Source: JAENVU01 sp963765075 (lineage in GTDB: Bacteria; Actinomycetota; Acidimicrobiia; IMCC26256; JAENVU01). From it: 64,000 nt of DNA. This document shows positions 43,961 to 52,721 of this stretch, piece by piece. Below the pieces are notes generated by a model, which had not been told where the DNA came from, ran no database searches, and saw only the letters and a list, made by a program, of their open reading frames with translations. Where the stretch lies: the NCBI GenBank assembly GCA_963765075.1, contig CAVXVA010000001.1:310001-374000 (forward strand), given 5' to 3'. The position numbers and the translations under genes were made by a program. Within the stretch, counting starts at the first letter, position 1; each line of letters begins with the position of its first letter.

Positions 43961-45270
43961 GCGACTGGCACCCCCGCCAGGATCGGCGCACCGATCAGGT
44001 CCGGTCCGATCGCGTCGGTGACTTCGACGGTGATGCGCGCGCCGGGGCGGCCATGGGCATCGGGCACTTGGATCACGCCGTCGATCTCGGGGGCCTCGCG
44101 ATGACTCCGCCCGATCAGCGTGGAGCCATCGACCGAATCGACGATCACGTCGACTCGCGCACCGATCAGGTCGTCGCGCGCAGCCTGGGTGATCGGTTCT
44201 TGCACCTCACCACACTCGCGCATCCGCTCCTGGGCCACCGCGGATGCCACGACCCCGTCGAGGTGCACCGCGGCGGTCCCGTCCTCGGGCGAGAAGGGGA
44301 AGAACCCCGCCCAATCGAGCCGGGCGGCCTGGAGAAACTGCACCAACTCCTCGTGGTCGTCTTCGGTCTCGCCGGGAAACCCGACGATGAACGACGACCG
44401 GAACACGGAGTCGGGCTGTGCGGCGCGGATCGAGGCAATCGCGTCGAGGAATCGGTCGCCGCTCCCCCATCGCTTCATGCGGCGCAGGAGTGATGCCGAC
44501 GCGTGCTGCAGCGAGAGGTCGAAGTACGGCACGACCGTCGGGAGTTCCAACATGGTCGAGACCAGCGGGTCCTTGACCTCGCTCGGGTAGAGGTAGAGCA
44601 GCCGGATACGGGCCAGCCCGCGATCAGCCAAGCGGTCGAGACGGCGCAGCAGCGGCGCCAACGAGCCGGGCTCGCCGATGTCGCGGCCGTACCACGCGAG
44701 GTCTTGGGCGACGAGCACGATCTCGGCGACCCCACCGGCGACCAACCCGGAGACCTCGGCCTCGATCGACTCGATCGAGCGGGACCGCTGCGCCCCGCGA
44801 AACGAAGGGATGGCACAGAACGCGCACGCCCGGTCGCACCCTTCCGCGACCTTGACGTAGGCCCACGGAGCCTGGGTCGCGGGCCGCGGCAGTTCGAGGA
44901 GATCCCGGACGCCCGTGGGTTTGCGACCGCGGAGCACGACGTCGACGAGCGCGCCTTCGTCCGCGAAGCCGACGACCGCGTCGGCCTCCGGGAGGGCCTC
45001 GGCGAGTTCGTCGCCGTAGCGTTCGGCCATGCAACCGGTGACCACGAGGCGAGCACCCGGCTTGCGGGCCTCCGAGAGCGCGAGCGTGACGTCGATCGAT
45101 TCCTGGCGGGCCGCTTCGATGAACGCGCAGGTGTTGACGACGACGAGGTCGGCATCCTCGGCGCGATCGGCTGCTTGCAGGCCGTCGGCCAAGAGGCTGG
45201 CAACGACTTTGTCCGAGTCCACCGCATTTTTGGGACAGCCGAGCGTCTCGACGTAGAAGCGTTCGACCAC
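43957..45270 (-). CDS. rimO: Ribosomal protein S12 methylthiotransferase
   Basis: 437 residues. The UPF0004 domain has ETLGCPKNAVDSDK, NTCAFIEAA and TGCMAERYG; the radical-SAM cluster is CDRACAFC; PSFRGAQRSRSIESI is the RimO-type sequence after it; a TRAM domain closes the protein. CPKN and the position before pgsA distinguish it from MiaB, also in this window. First gene of rimO-pgsA-cinA-thpR. Confidence 0.94.
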   Translation of the reverse strand: MVERFYVETLGCPKNAVDSDKVVASLLADGLQAADRAEDADLVVVNTCAFIEAARQESIDVTLALSEARKPGARLVVTGCMAERYGDELAEALPEADAVVGFADEGALVDVVLRGRKPTGVRDLLELPRPATQAPWAYVKVAEGCDRACAFCAIPSFRGAQRSRSIESIEAEVSGLVAGGVAEIVLVAQDLAWYGRDIGEPGSLAPLLRRLDRLADRGLARIRLLYLYPSEVKDPLVSTMLELPTVVPYFDLSLQHASASLLRRMKRWGSGDRFLDAIASIRAAQPDSVFRSSFIVGFPGETEDDHEELVQFLQAARLDWAGFFPFSPEDGTAAVHLDGVVASAVAQERMRECGEVQEPITQAARDDLIGARVDVIVDSVDGSTLIGRSHREAPEIDGVIQVPDAHGRPGARITVEVTDAIGPDLIGAPILAGVPVA

Positions 45271-45311
45271 CTCCGGATCCTACCGGGAGCGTTGTCCCTA
45301 CACTCCGCCCG

Positions 45312-46472
45312 ATGGATGTGACCATCGCCGGGACCGTCGCGCCCGGGTGGGAACCTGTCGCCGATGCGTTCCGCGCCAACTTCGATCACCGCGAGGTCGG
45401 GGCGGCCTGCTGCGTCTACCGCGACGGCGTGCCGGTCGTGGACCTCGTGGGCGGGAGCGCTGATCCGGAGACGGGGCGCCCGTGGACTCCCGACACCCTC
45501 GCGCTCGTGTTCTCCACCACCAAGGGAGCCACCGCGCTCTGCGCCAACCGGCTGATCGAGCGCGGTGAGCTCGACCCGAATGCACCGGTCGCTCGCTACT
45601 GGCCCGAGTTCGCCGCGAATGGCAAGACCGACGTGCTCGTGCGTCACGTCCTGTCGCATTCGGCCGGTCTACCCGTGGTCGACGGCGAGTTCACCCTCAC
45701 CGAGGCGTTGGCGTGGGACCCGATCGTGGAACAACTCGCCACGCAAGCACCGTTGTGGGAGCCGGGAACCGCCGTCGGCTACCACCTCAAGACCTTCGGT
45801 TGGTTGACCGGTGAGATCGTGCGCCGTGTCACCGGGCAGTCGCTGGGGAGATTCTTCGCCGACGAGATTGCCGGACCGCTCGGCCTCGACTGGTGGATCG
45901 GGCTCCCCGAAGCACTCGAACCCCGTCTGGCGCGCATTCTCCCGCCGGCCATACCGACCGATCCCGAGATCCGCGAGTTGATGGACGCCGTGATGTCGCC
46001 GGGCACGCTCATGGGCGACGCGCTCACTGGTCCGTCCAACCTCTTCCGCTACGACGACCGGTGGAACACGCGCGAGTTGCACGCGTGCGAGTTGCCGTCG
46101 TCGAACGGGATCGCGTCGGCCCACGCGGTCGCTCGGATGTACGCCGCCACCGTCGGGGCGGTCGACGGGGTGCGGCTGCTCACGCCGGCGTCGATCACTC
46201 GCGCAACGCGGGTCGAGAGCGACGGCACCGACCGCGTCCTCGGCACGCCCATGCGATACGGACTCGGCTTCTCGATCCATCCGACACTCAACGTCAATGC
46301 CGGTCCGGCCGCGTTCGGCCACTCCGGCGCCGGTGGATCACTCGGCTTCGCCGACCCCGACCACTCCATCGGCTTCGGCTACGTGATGAACCGGATGAAG
46401 GTCGGCCTCAGCATCGACCGCCGCCCCGCGAATCTGGTGCGCGCCGTCTACGACTGCATCCCCCACCCCTAA
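45312..46472 (+). CDS. Serine hydrolase of the beta-lactamase/EstB class
   Basis: 386 residues. The catalytic SxxK is STTK (Ser68, Lys71), the second motif is GYHLKT around residue 157, and GHSGAGGSLGFADP replaces the KTG triad. This is the family VIII esterase/LACTB-like group, usually esterases or peptidases, not true resistance enzymes. No signal peptide, so cytoplasmic. Divergent from rimO with 41 bases between; followed by a pair of REP-like palindromes. Confidence 0.88.
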   Translation: MDVTIAGTVAPGWEPVADAFRANFDHREVGAACCVYRDGVPVVDLVGGSADPETGRPWTPDTLALVFSTTKGATALCANRLIERGELDPNAPVARYWPEFAANGKTDVLVRHVLSHSAGLPVVDGEFTLTEALAWDPIVEQLATQAPLWEPGTAVGYHLKTFGWLTGEIVRRVTGQSLGRFFADEIAGPLGLDWWIGLPEALEPRLARILPPAIPTDPEIRELMDAVMSPGTLMGDALTGPSNLFRYDDRWNTRELHACELPSSNGIASAHAVARMYAATVGAVDGVRLLTPASITRATRVESDGTDRVLGTPMRYGLGFSIHPTLNVNAGPAAFGHSGAGGSLGFADPDHSIGFGYVMNRMKVGLSIDRRPANLVRAVYDCIPHP

Positions 46473-46490
46473 CCCACCCCAACCCTCCAC

Positions 46491-46534
46491 CGTTTGGCAT
46501 CTGGTGGTCCCTGCGGACCACCAGGCACCAATCG
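46491..46534 (+). repeat. Palindromic REP-like element, copy B
   Basis: CGTTTGGCATCTGGTGGTCC, 4-base loop, GGACCACCAGGCACCAATCG. It lies 18 bases past the serine-hydrolase stop and is the first of a tandem pair. Confidence 0.75.
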
Positions 46535-46561
46535 CCGGCTAGTGGGAGTGCGAATTCCGAC

Positions 46562-46604
46562 CGTTTGGCATCTGGTGATCGCCCGGACCACCAAACGCCA
46601 ATCG
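46562..46604 (+). repeat. Palindromic REP-like element, copy C
   Basis: CGTTTGGCATCTGGTGATCG with a right arm GGACCACCAAACGCCAATCG, 71 bp from copy B in the same orientation and 21 bases from the ftsK stop. The B-C pair occupies the whole convergent gap. Confidence 0.75.
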
Positions 46605-46625
46605 TGGGGAAGTGGGTGGGGCGGC

Positions 46626-49130
46626 TCAGGGGTTGGAGGACGCGTGCATGGCTTCGAACTCGTCGACGGTCATGAGGACCGAGCGAGCCTTCGAGCCTTC
46701 GCTCGGGCCGACGATGCCCCTCTGCTCGAGCAGGTCCATGAGCCGACCGGCGCGGGCGAAGCCGACCCGCAACTTGCGCTGCAACATCGACGTCGAGCCG
46801 AGTCCGCTGCGGATCACGAGTTCCATCGCCTCCACGAGCAGATCGTCGTCATCGTCGTCGCTCCCGCCGGAGCGGCCACCACCGCCGCCGCCGCTCGACT
46901 CGGTACCTTGCAGCCCGTCGATGTACTGCGGCTCCTGCACCTGGCGCCGCCAGTGGGCGACGGCCTTGCGCACACACTCTTCATCGACCCAGGAACCCTG
47001 GATCCGCTGGGCCCGCGACGACGACGCCGACATCAGGAGCATGTCGCCGTGACCGATCAGCTTCTCGGCGCCGGACTGGTCGAGGATGACTCGGGAGTCG
47101 GCGAGGGTGCTCACCGAGAACGCGAGTCGGCTCGGGACGTTGGCCTTGATCACACCGGTGATGACGTTCACCGACGGGCGTTGGGTCGCGATCACGAGGT
47201 GGATACCGACGGCGCGCGCCATCTGCGCAATCCGACAGATGCTGGCCTCGACATCGCGCGCCGCGACCATCATCAGGTCGTTCAACTCGTCGATCACGAT
47301 CACGATGTACGGGATGCGTTCGTACGAACGACCGCCCATCGGGTCGGGGTTCTCCGCCGTGGGCAGCTCGCCCGCATCGAACTTGGCGTTGTACCCGGTC
47401 ACGTCGCGTACGCCGACCTCGGCCAGGAGGTCGTACCGCATCTCCATCTCGCGCACGGCCCACTCGAGCGCGTTCGCCGCCTTCTTCGGGCTGGTGACGA
47501 CCTCGGTGAGCAGGTGCGGCAGACCGTTGTACTGACCCAGCTCGACCCGCTTCGGGTCGACGAGGATCATGCGCACCTGGTCGGGCGTGCAGCGCATGAG
47601 GATCGACGTGATGAGGCTGTTGATGCAGCTCGACTTGCCTGCACCGGTCTGACCGGCGATCAGCAGGTGCGGCATCTGCGCCAGGTTGATCATCTGGGAA
47701 TGCCCGGCGATGTCGCGACCGAGCCCGACTTCGAGCGGATGCGTGGCCTGCGCCGCCTCGGGTGAGGTGAGGATGTCGCCGAGGGTCACGAGTTGACGTT
47801 GCTTGTTCGGCACCTCGACACCGATGGCGCTGCGCCCCGGGATCGGGGCGAGAATGCGCACGTCGGGGCTCGCCATCGCGTAGGCGATGTCGTGGCTCAG
47901 ACCGGTGACCCGGTTGACCTTGACGCCCGGCGCAAGTTCGAGTTCGTAGCGCGTGACCGTCGGGCCGACCGTCATGCCGATGAGGTTCGCGTCGACACCG
48001 AAGTCCTTGAGCGTCGCCTGGAGTACCTGGCCGCCCTGTTCGACGGCGGTCTTGTCGAGCGCCTTCGCCTGGCTGCGCTTGAGCAGATCGCGCGGCGGCA
48101 GGGTCCAATCGCCGTGCCCGTACTGGGTGAGGTCGATCGCGATCTGACCCTTGGCGTCTTCGCGGACCTGGATGTCGGCCGGGTCGACTCCGCCGACGGC
48201 CACCGAGGCCGCCAGCGGTTCGTCGTCGTCTTCGTCGAGGTCGATGTCGTCGTCGTCGACTTCGACGAGTTCGGCGGCAAGCGGTTCGGGTTCCGGGTCG
48301 AACGCTTCCGGCGGTGCATCACCCGTGATCGATTCGATCGTCGTCCGGCGCGACGGCAACTCGCGTCGCTCGGGACCGGTCGCGGCTTCGACCTCTTCAT
48401 CAGTCAGTGGTGTGCCGTCGCGCAGGCCCGTGGCATCGAGCAGCATGCCGCCCAACGTGGCGAGCCGAGCCGCTCCACGCCGCAGCAGGCCGAGCACCTC
48501 GCGAATCGACGTTCCCGGCGCGACCAACAGTCCGAAGATCGCGATGGCCACCAGCACGACGACCGCACCCACGGTGCCGAGCGCGGCCGCGAGGGGCGCA
48601 CCGACAATGGCACCGAAGTAGCCACCGGCGTCACGGAGTGCATCGACCGGGCCCGACAACTCCGGGGCCCCACCGAGCACGTGCAGCAGACCGGCGGCGC
48701 CGATCAAGACGAGACCGACGCCGAAGCCCACGCGCAATGGCGCCGCGGATTCCGAATCCTCCGGTCGACGCCACAGCAACAACCCGGCCGTCGCGAGGAA
48801 GGCGAGCGGGATCAGGAAGGCGCCGTGACCGAACAGCGCTCGCAGCCCGTCGCCGATCGCGGCACCCACCGGGCCGGTCAGGTCGGTGGCCAGCGCCAGG
48901 CTGGAGAGCAGACCCAACACCAACAGTCCGATGGCCAGGGCGTCGGAGCCATGGCCCTCCATCTGGGTGCGGGCGGCCGCGCGCACCCGTGCCGTCTTGG
49001 GCGGCTTCGCGGCCTTGGCCGGTGCCCGGCGCGTTGCCGGCGGCTTCGTCGCGCGTTTCGCCGGCGGCTTGGACTTGGCCGACCGCGTCTTCGACGCGGT
49101 CGAACGGCTACGAGATCGAGTGGTCGCCAC
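46626..49130 (-). CDS. ftsK: DNA translocase FtsK/SpoIIIE
   Basis: 834 residues. The N-terminus has a Lys/Arg/Ala-rich leader, then four or five membrane helices (55-205), an acidic linker (ELVEVDDDDIDLDEDDDE), the beta/alpha motor with Walker A GQTGAGKSS near 490 and Walker B IVIVIDELNDLM, and a C-terminal winged-helix gamma domain that reads polar chromosome motifs. A Gly/Asp-rich spacer precedes gamma. It segregates chromosome dimers at the septum. DELNDLM differs from the more common DELADLM. Confidence 0.95.
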   Translation of the reverse strand: MATTRSRSRSTASKTRSAKSKPPAKRATKPPATRRAPAKAAKPPKTARVRAAARTQMEGHGSDALAIGLLVLGLLSSLALATDLTGPVGAAIGDGLRALFGHGAFLIPLAFLATAGLLLWRRPEDSESAAPLRVGFGVGLVLIGAAGLLHVLGGAPELSGPVDALRDAGGYFGAIVGAPLAAALGTVGAVVVLVAIAIFGLLVAPGTSIREVLGLLRRGAARLATLGGMLLDATGLRDGTPLTDEEVEAATGPERRELPSRRTTIESITGDAPPEAFDPEPEPLAAELVEVDDDDIDLDEDDDEPLAASVAVGGVDPADIQVREDAKGQIAIDLTQYGHGDWTLPPRDLLKRSQAKALDKTAVEQGGQVLQATLKDFGVDANLIGMTVGPTVTRYELELAPGVKVNRVTGLSHDIAYAMASPDVRILAPIPGRSAIGVEVPNKQRQLVTLGDILTSPEAAQATHPLEVGLGRDIAGHSQMINLAQMPHLLIAGQTGAGKSSCINSLITSILMRCTPDQVRMILVDPKRVELGQYNGLPHLLTEVVTSPKKAANALEWAVREMEMRYDLLAEVGVRDVTGYNAKFDAGELPTAENPDPMGGRSYERIPYIVIVIDELNDLMMVAARDVEASICRIAQMARAVGIHLVIATQRPSVNVITGVIKANVPSRLAFSVSTLADSRVILDQSGAEKLIGHGDMLLMSASSSRAQRIQGSWVDEECVRKAVAHWRRQVQEPQYIDGLQGTESSGGGGGGRSGGSDDDDDDLLVEAMELVIRSGLGSTSMLQRKLRVGFARAGRLMDLLEQRGIVGPSEGSKARSVLMTVDEFEAMHASSNP

Positions 49131-49234
49131 GGATCCAAAGTAACACTGACAACATCCGCCACATCGGGATACTTCTCCCCCAAACGCCCGGGCCCGGGGT
49201 AATAAATGTCCCGAAATACCAGCTTTTCCGACAA

Positions 49235-50176
49235 TTAGCCCGAGCCGAGGGCCTTGGCGAAGAGGTCGTGACGTTCGTGGATCCGCATACCCGCCGCTTC
49301 GTAGAGGCCGAAGAGCCCGGCTTCGGCGTCGCTATCGAGCGACACGAGTACTCGCATCTGACCCCGATCCCGCAACGCCCCGAACGCAGCTCGGAGTAGT
49401 GCCGGTCCGATCCCCCGCCCGCGGGCATCGGAACGGATCGAGACCGTCGAGGTGTACCCGGTCTCGCCCACATCGAAGACGAGCACCGCGCCGACCACGT
49501 CGTTCCCGTCGACGGCGACCTGCCATAGCGACGGGTCGAACGCCGGGTGATCGAAGCGGCTCTGGAGCCATTCCTGCATCCGTCGTGGTGAGAACCGACC
49601 GTGCGCCGCGAACGCGTCGAGCCAGACCGCCCGCACTGCGTCTTCGTCGGCCATCTCGAATCCCCGGATCGTGATCCCGGCCGGCGTCGGCGCCGAGCCG
49701 GTGTCTTCGCGATCGAGGTCGACCCGCATCCGCACCACCGACCGCGCCGGGCGGAATCCACGTCGTTCGAGCAGGTTCCGTTTCTCGTCGTTGGCACTCG
49801 AGGCGAAGACACCGAGGGTCATCGACCGTCCGGCCGCGAGTTCGCGCGCTCGGTCCTGGATCAGGTCGAGGAGCTGGGTGCCCAGCCCGCGACCGGAATA
49901 TTCGGGCATGACGAACGCGTCGGCTTCGAACTCCTGGTCGACCAGCGACTCCCAGACGTAGGCGTAGCCGATCGTGCGCCCGGTCGGGCCGCTCAACACC
50001 CAGGCGTCGCGTGCCAGTTCGAACCGCGGCCGACCCCAGTCGTCGAGCAGGTCCTGTTCGGTGAAGTCGGGTTCGCCGAAGTCGGCGATGTCGTGGGCTT
50101 GCACGACGTCGACGATCGCGGGCGCGTCACGCGCCGACGGATTCCGCAGCATGTATCCGGTGGGGAGCTCGGCCAT
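49235..50176 (-). CDS. Tandem-GNAT acetyltransferase
   Basis: 313 residues from ATG 50176 (MAELPTGYMLR). Two GNAT folds: the first with acetyl-CoA loop PEYSGRGLGTQLL, the second with RSDARGRGIGPALL. Mycothiol synthase has a similar double-GNAT layout, but identity cannot be claimed. Lies between ftsK and an SDR gene; role unknown. Confidence 0.83.
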   Translation of the reverse strand: MAELPTGYMLRNPSARDAPAIVDVVQAHDIADFGEPDFTEQDLLDDWGRPRFELARDAWVLSGPTGRTIGYAYVWESLVDQEFEADAFVMPEYSGRGLGTQLLDLIQDRARELAAGRSMTLGVFASSANDEKRNLLERRGFRPARSVVRMRVDLDREDTGSAPTPAGITIRGFEMADEDAVRAVWLDAFAAHGRFSPRRMQEWLQSRFDHPAFDPSLWQVAVDGNDVVGAVLVFDVGETGYTSTVSIRSDARGRGIGPALLRAAFGALRDRGQMRVLVSLDSDAEAGLFGLYEAAGMRIHERHDLFAKALGSG

Positions 50177-50189
50177 CAGCCCGTGACCA

Positions 50190-50963
50190 TCACAGCGCCG
50201 AGGTGTAGCCGCCGTCGACGGGATACACCTGCCCCGTGATCCATTCGGCGGCGTCGCTACACAACAACACGGCCAGGGGTGCAGAGTCGTCGACGCGACC
50301 GATGCGGCCGACGGGATAGTTGCGGGCGAGCTTCGCTTCGAGCTCCGGCGCGCTCTCCAAGGCGGTCGCGAGTTGCCCATGGTTCATCGTGCCGAGCGCG
50401 ATGCAGTTCACCGTCACACCGTCGCGGCCGACTTCGGCGGCGAGACCTCGCGAGAATCCCATCGCCGCAGCCTTCGCCGCGCCGTAGACGACCTGGTTGC
50501 GCTCACCCTTGCGACCGGCGTCGGACACGATCGTGAGCACCCGCCCCCACCGTCGTTCGATCATGAACGGCAGATAGGCCCGAGTCACGTGCAACACCGC
50601 CGCCAAGTTGAGCCGCAACAGCGGGTCCCATTCGGCCGGACCGGTCTCCACGAACGGCTTGACCGTGATGCCCTCCGGCGGGATCCCCGCGTTGTTCACG
50701 ATGATGTCGACCGGTCCCGTCTCGGCGACCATCGCCGCGACCGCGTCGGGGTCACACACATCGGCCACAACGGGTGAAGCGAGTCCGTGCTCGGCACGGA
50801 TTTCGGCACACACCTGCTCGGCCCGGTCGCCGAAGAGGTCGTTCACCCAGATGTGCGCGCCCGCCCGGGCCATCTGGATTGCGATCGCCCGGCCGACGCC
50901 CCCACCACCGCCGGTGACCACCGCGGTGCGGTCGGCGATGAAGTTCGACCAGTCCCGGATCAC
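50190..50963 (-). CDS. Short-chain dehydrogenase/reductase
   Basis: 257 residues from GTG. Nucleotide-binding TGGGGGVG (17-24), NNAG, catalytic Ser in IVSDAGRKG and the YGAAK Tyr-Lys pair near 157, with a closing PVDGGYT. Classical SDR, probably an NAD(P)-dependent hydroxyacyl or steroid-type oxidoreductase. 13 bases before the GNAT gene. Confidence 0.9.
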   Translation of the reverse strand: MIRDWSNFIADRTAVVTGGGGGVGRAIAIQMARAGAHIWVNDLFGDRAEQVCAEIRAEHGLASPVVADVCDPDAVAAMVAETGPVDIIVNNAGIPPEGITVKPFVETGPAEWDPLLRLNLAAVLHVTRAYLPFMIERRWGRVLTIVSDAGRKGERNQVVYGAAKAAAMGFSRGLAAEVGRDGVTVNCIALGTMNHGQLATALESAPELEAKLARNYPVGRIGRVDDSAPLAVLLCSDAAEWITGQVYPVDGGYTSAL

Positions 50964-50988
50964 CGAGTGACTCCCCTACCGGTCACGA

Positions 50989-52656
50989 TCAGACCTCGAG
51001 CACGACCGGGATCACCGCAGGACGGCGCTTCGTGCGGGAGTGGATGAATCGACCCAGCGCACGGCGGGTATTGCGCCGCACCGTCTCGAAGTCGGTGCTA
51101 CCGCCGTCGGCGGAGTCTTCGATCGCGGCGCGAACTGCTTCACGCGCCTCGACCAGCAGGTCTTCGGCCTCGGTCGCATGCACCCAACCCTTGGTGACGA
51201 TCTCGGGACCGCTGACGATCTCCGCGGTGCGCTTGTCGACGGTGACGAACACGACGACGACGCCCTCCTCGGCGAGTTGACGCCGGTCGCGCAGTACCCC
51301 CTTGCCGATGTCGCCGACGATGCCGTCGACATAGGTGTAGCCCGACGGGACGGCATCGAGCTGCGCGGTGATACCGGCGTCGGTGATCGTGACCGCATCG
51401 CCGTCCTCGCACACGATCACCTTCTCGTGCGCGACCCCGGAAGCTTCGGCCAACTCGGCGTGGTGCACCATGTGGCGGAACTCGCCGTGGACGGGCACGA
51501 ACCATTCCGGCTGCACGAGGTTGAGGATGAACTTCAGCTCCTCCTGCGAAGCGTGGCCCGAGACGTGGACGGGTGCATTGCCGTCGTGCACCACCGTTGC
51601 GCCGGCGCGATAGAAGGCGTCGATCACCCGACTCACGTTGCTCTCGTTGCCCGGGATCGCATGGGCGGAAATCACGACGACGTCGTTGTCGTCGATCTTG
51701 ATGTACTTGTGCTGACGCGCCGCCATCAGCGCGAGGGCGCTCATCGGTTCGCCTTGCGATCCGGTGCAGATCACACAGATCTCACCCGGCGGATAGTTCG
51801 GAGCGTCGTCGAGGTCGATGACCCGATCCGCGGGCAGATCGATCAAGCCCATCTCGCGGGCGAGCGTGACGTTCTTGTCCATCGAACGACCGACGAAGGC
51901 GACCCGCCGCCCCGTACCGATCGCGGCCAACGCCACTTGCTGGACCCGGTGGAGATGCGACGCGAAGCTCGCCACGATGAGGCGCTTGCCCTCGTGCTCG
52001 CGGAACAACGTGCGCAACGCCGTCCCGACGGTCGACTCCGACGGCGTGTATCCCGGTCGTTCGGCGTTGGTGCTGTCCGAGAGGAGCAGACGGACGCCAC
52101 CGGGACGAGTCGCGATTTCGCCCAACCGAGCCAAGTCGGTGCGGCGCCCATCGACCGGCGTGAGGTCCAACTTGAAGTCGCCGGTGTGCAAGATGGTTCC
52201 TTGCGGGGTGTGATACGCCGCCGCGAACGCGTGCGGGACCGAATGCGTGACCGGCACGAACTCGACATCGAACGGGCCGATGTTGCGGCGTTCACCGTCT
52301 TGGACCGGGACGAACTCGGTCTGGTCGAGCAGGCCGGCTTCCTCGATCCGGGACTTCGCCATTCCCAGCGAGAGCGGCGAACCGTAGATCGGGAACGACA
52401 GGTCGCGCAGGAGGAACGAAAAGCCGCCGGCGTGGTCTTCGTGGGCGTGGGTGAGCACGGCGCCGACCACGTCGTCGGCGCGTTCGCGCAGGTAGGTGAA
52501 GTCGGGAAGAACAAGATCGACCCCGGGCATGTCGACCTCAGGGAACATGATCCCGCAGTCGACGATGAGCACCTTGCCCTCAGACTCGATGCAGAAACAG
52601 TTCCGGCCAATCTCGCCGAGACCGCCAAGGAACACGATGCGTACTGGGTCCGCCAC
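50989..52656 (-). CDS. rnj: Ribonuclease J
   Basis: 555 residues from GTG. Metallo-beta-lactamase motif THAHEDHAGG (H70, H72, D74, H75), SDSTNAERPG and the beta-CASP motifs with SGHASQEEL, plus a C-terminal domain. It combines endo- and 5'-3' exonuclease activity in mRNA and rRNA processing; PNPase, its usual partner, is also in this window. dapA, often upstream in actinobacteria, is absent. Confidence 0.95.
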   Translation of the reverse strand: MADPVRIVFLGGLGEIGRNCFCIESEGKVLIVDCGIMFPEVDMPGVDLVLPDFTYLRERADDVVGAVLTHAHEDHAGGFSFLLRDLSFPIYGSPLSLGMAKSRIEEAGLLDQTEFVPVQDGERRNIGPFDVEFVPVTHSVPHAFAAAYHTPQGTILHTGDFKLDLTPVDGRRTDLARLGEIATRPGGVRLLLSDSTNAERPGYTPSESTVGTALRTLFREHEGKRLIVASFASHLHRVQQVALAAIGTGRRVAFVGRSMDKNVTLAREMGLIDLPADRVIDLDDAPNYPPGEICVICTGSQGEPMSALALMAARQHKYIKIDDNDVVVISAHAIPGNESNVSRVIDAFYRAGATVVHDGNAPVHVSGHASQEELKFILNLVQPEWFVPVHGEFRHMVHHAELAEASGVAHEKVIVCEDGDAVTITDAGITAQLDAVPSGYTYVDGIVGDIGKGVLRDRRQLAEEGVVVVFVTVDKRTAEIVSGPEIVTKGWVHATEAEDLLVEAREAVRAAIEDSADGGSTDFETVRRNTRRALGRFIHSRTKRRPAVIPVVLEV

Positions 52657-52721
52657 GAGCGCAGGCTACTCGCTGCGCGAAAATCCGACCGGACGGGCTC
52701 CGCGGCGTGGTGGGGATCCGA

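Noticed and set aside
46491..46604. Tandem palindromes as a mini CRISPR array
   Set aside because: Only two copies, no uniform spacers, strong self-complementarity across the full unit and other lone copies elsewhere; REP-like is a better fit.
49187..49198. CCCGGGCCCGGG palindrome between ftsK and the GNAT gene
   Set aside because: Short GC-only palindrome expected by chance at this base composition; no second feature supports it.
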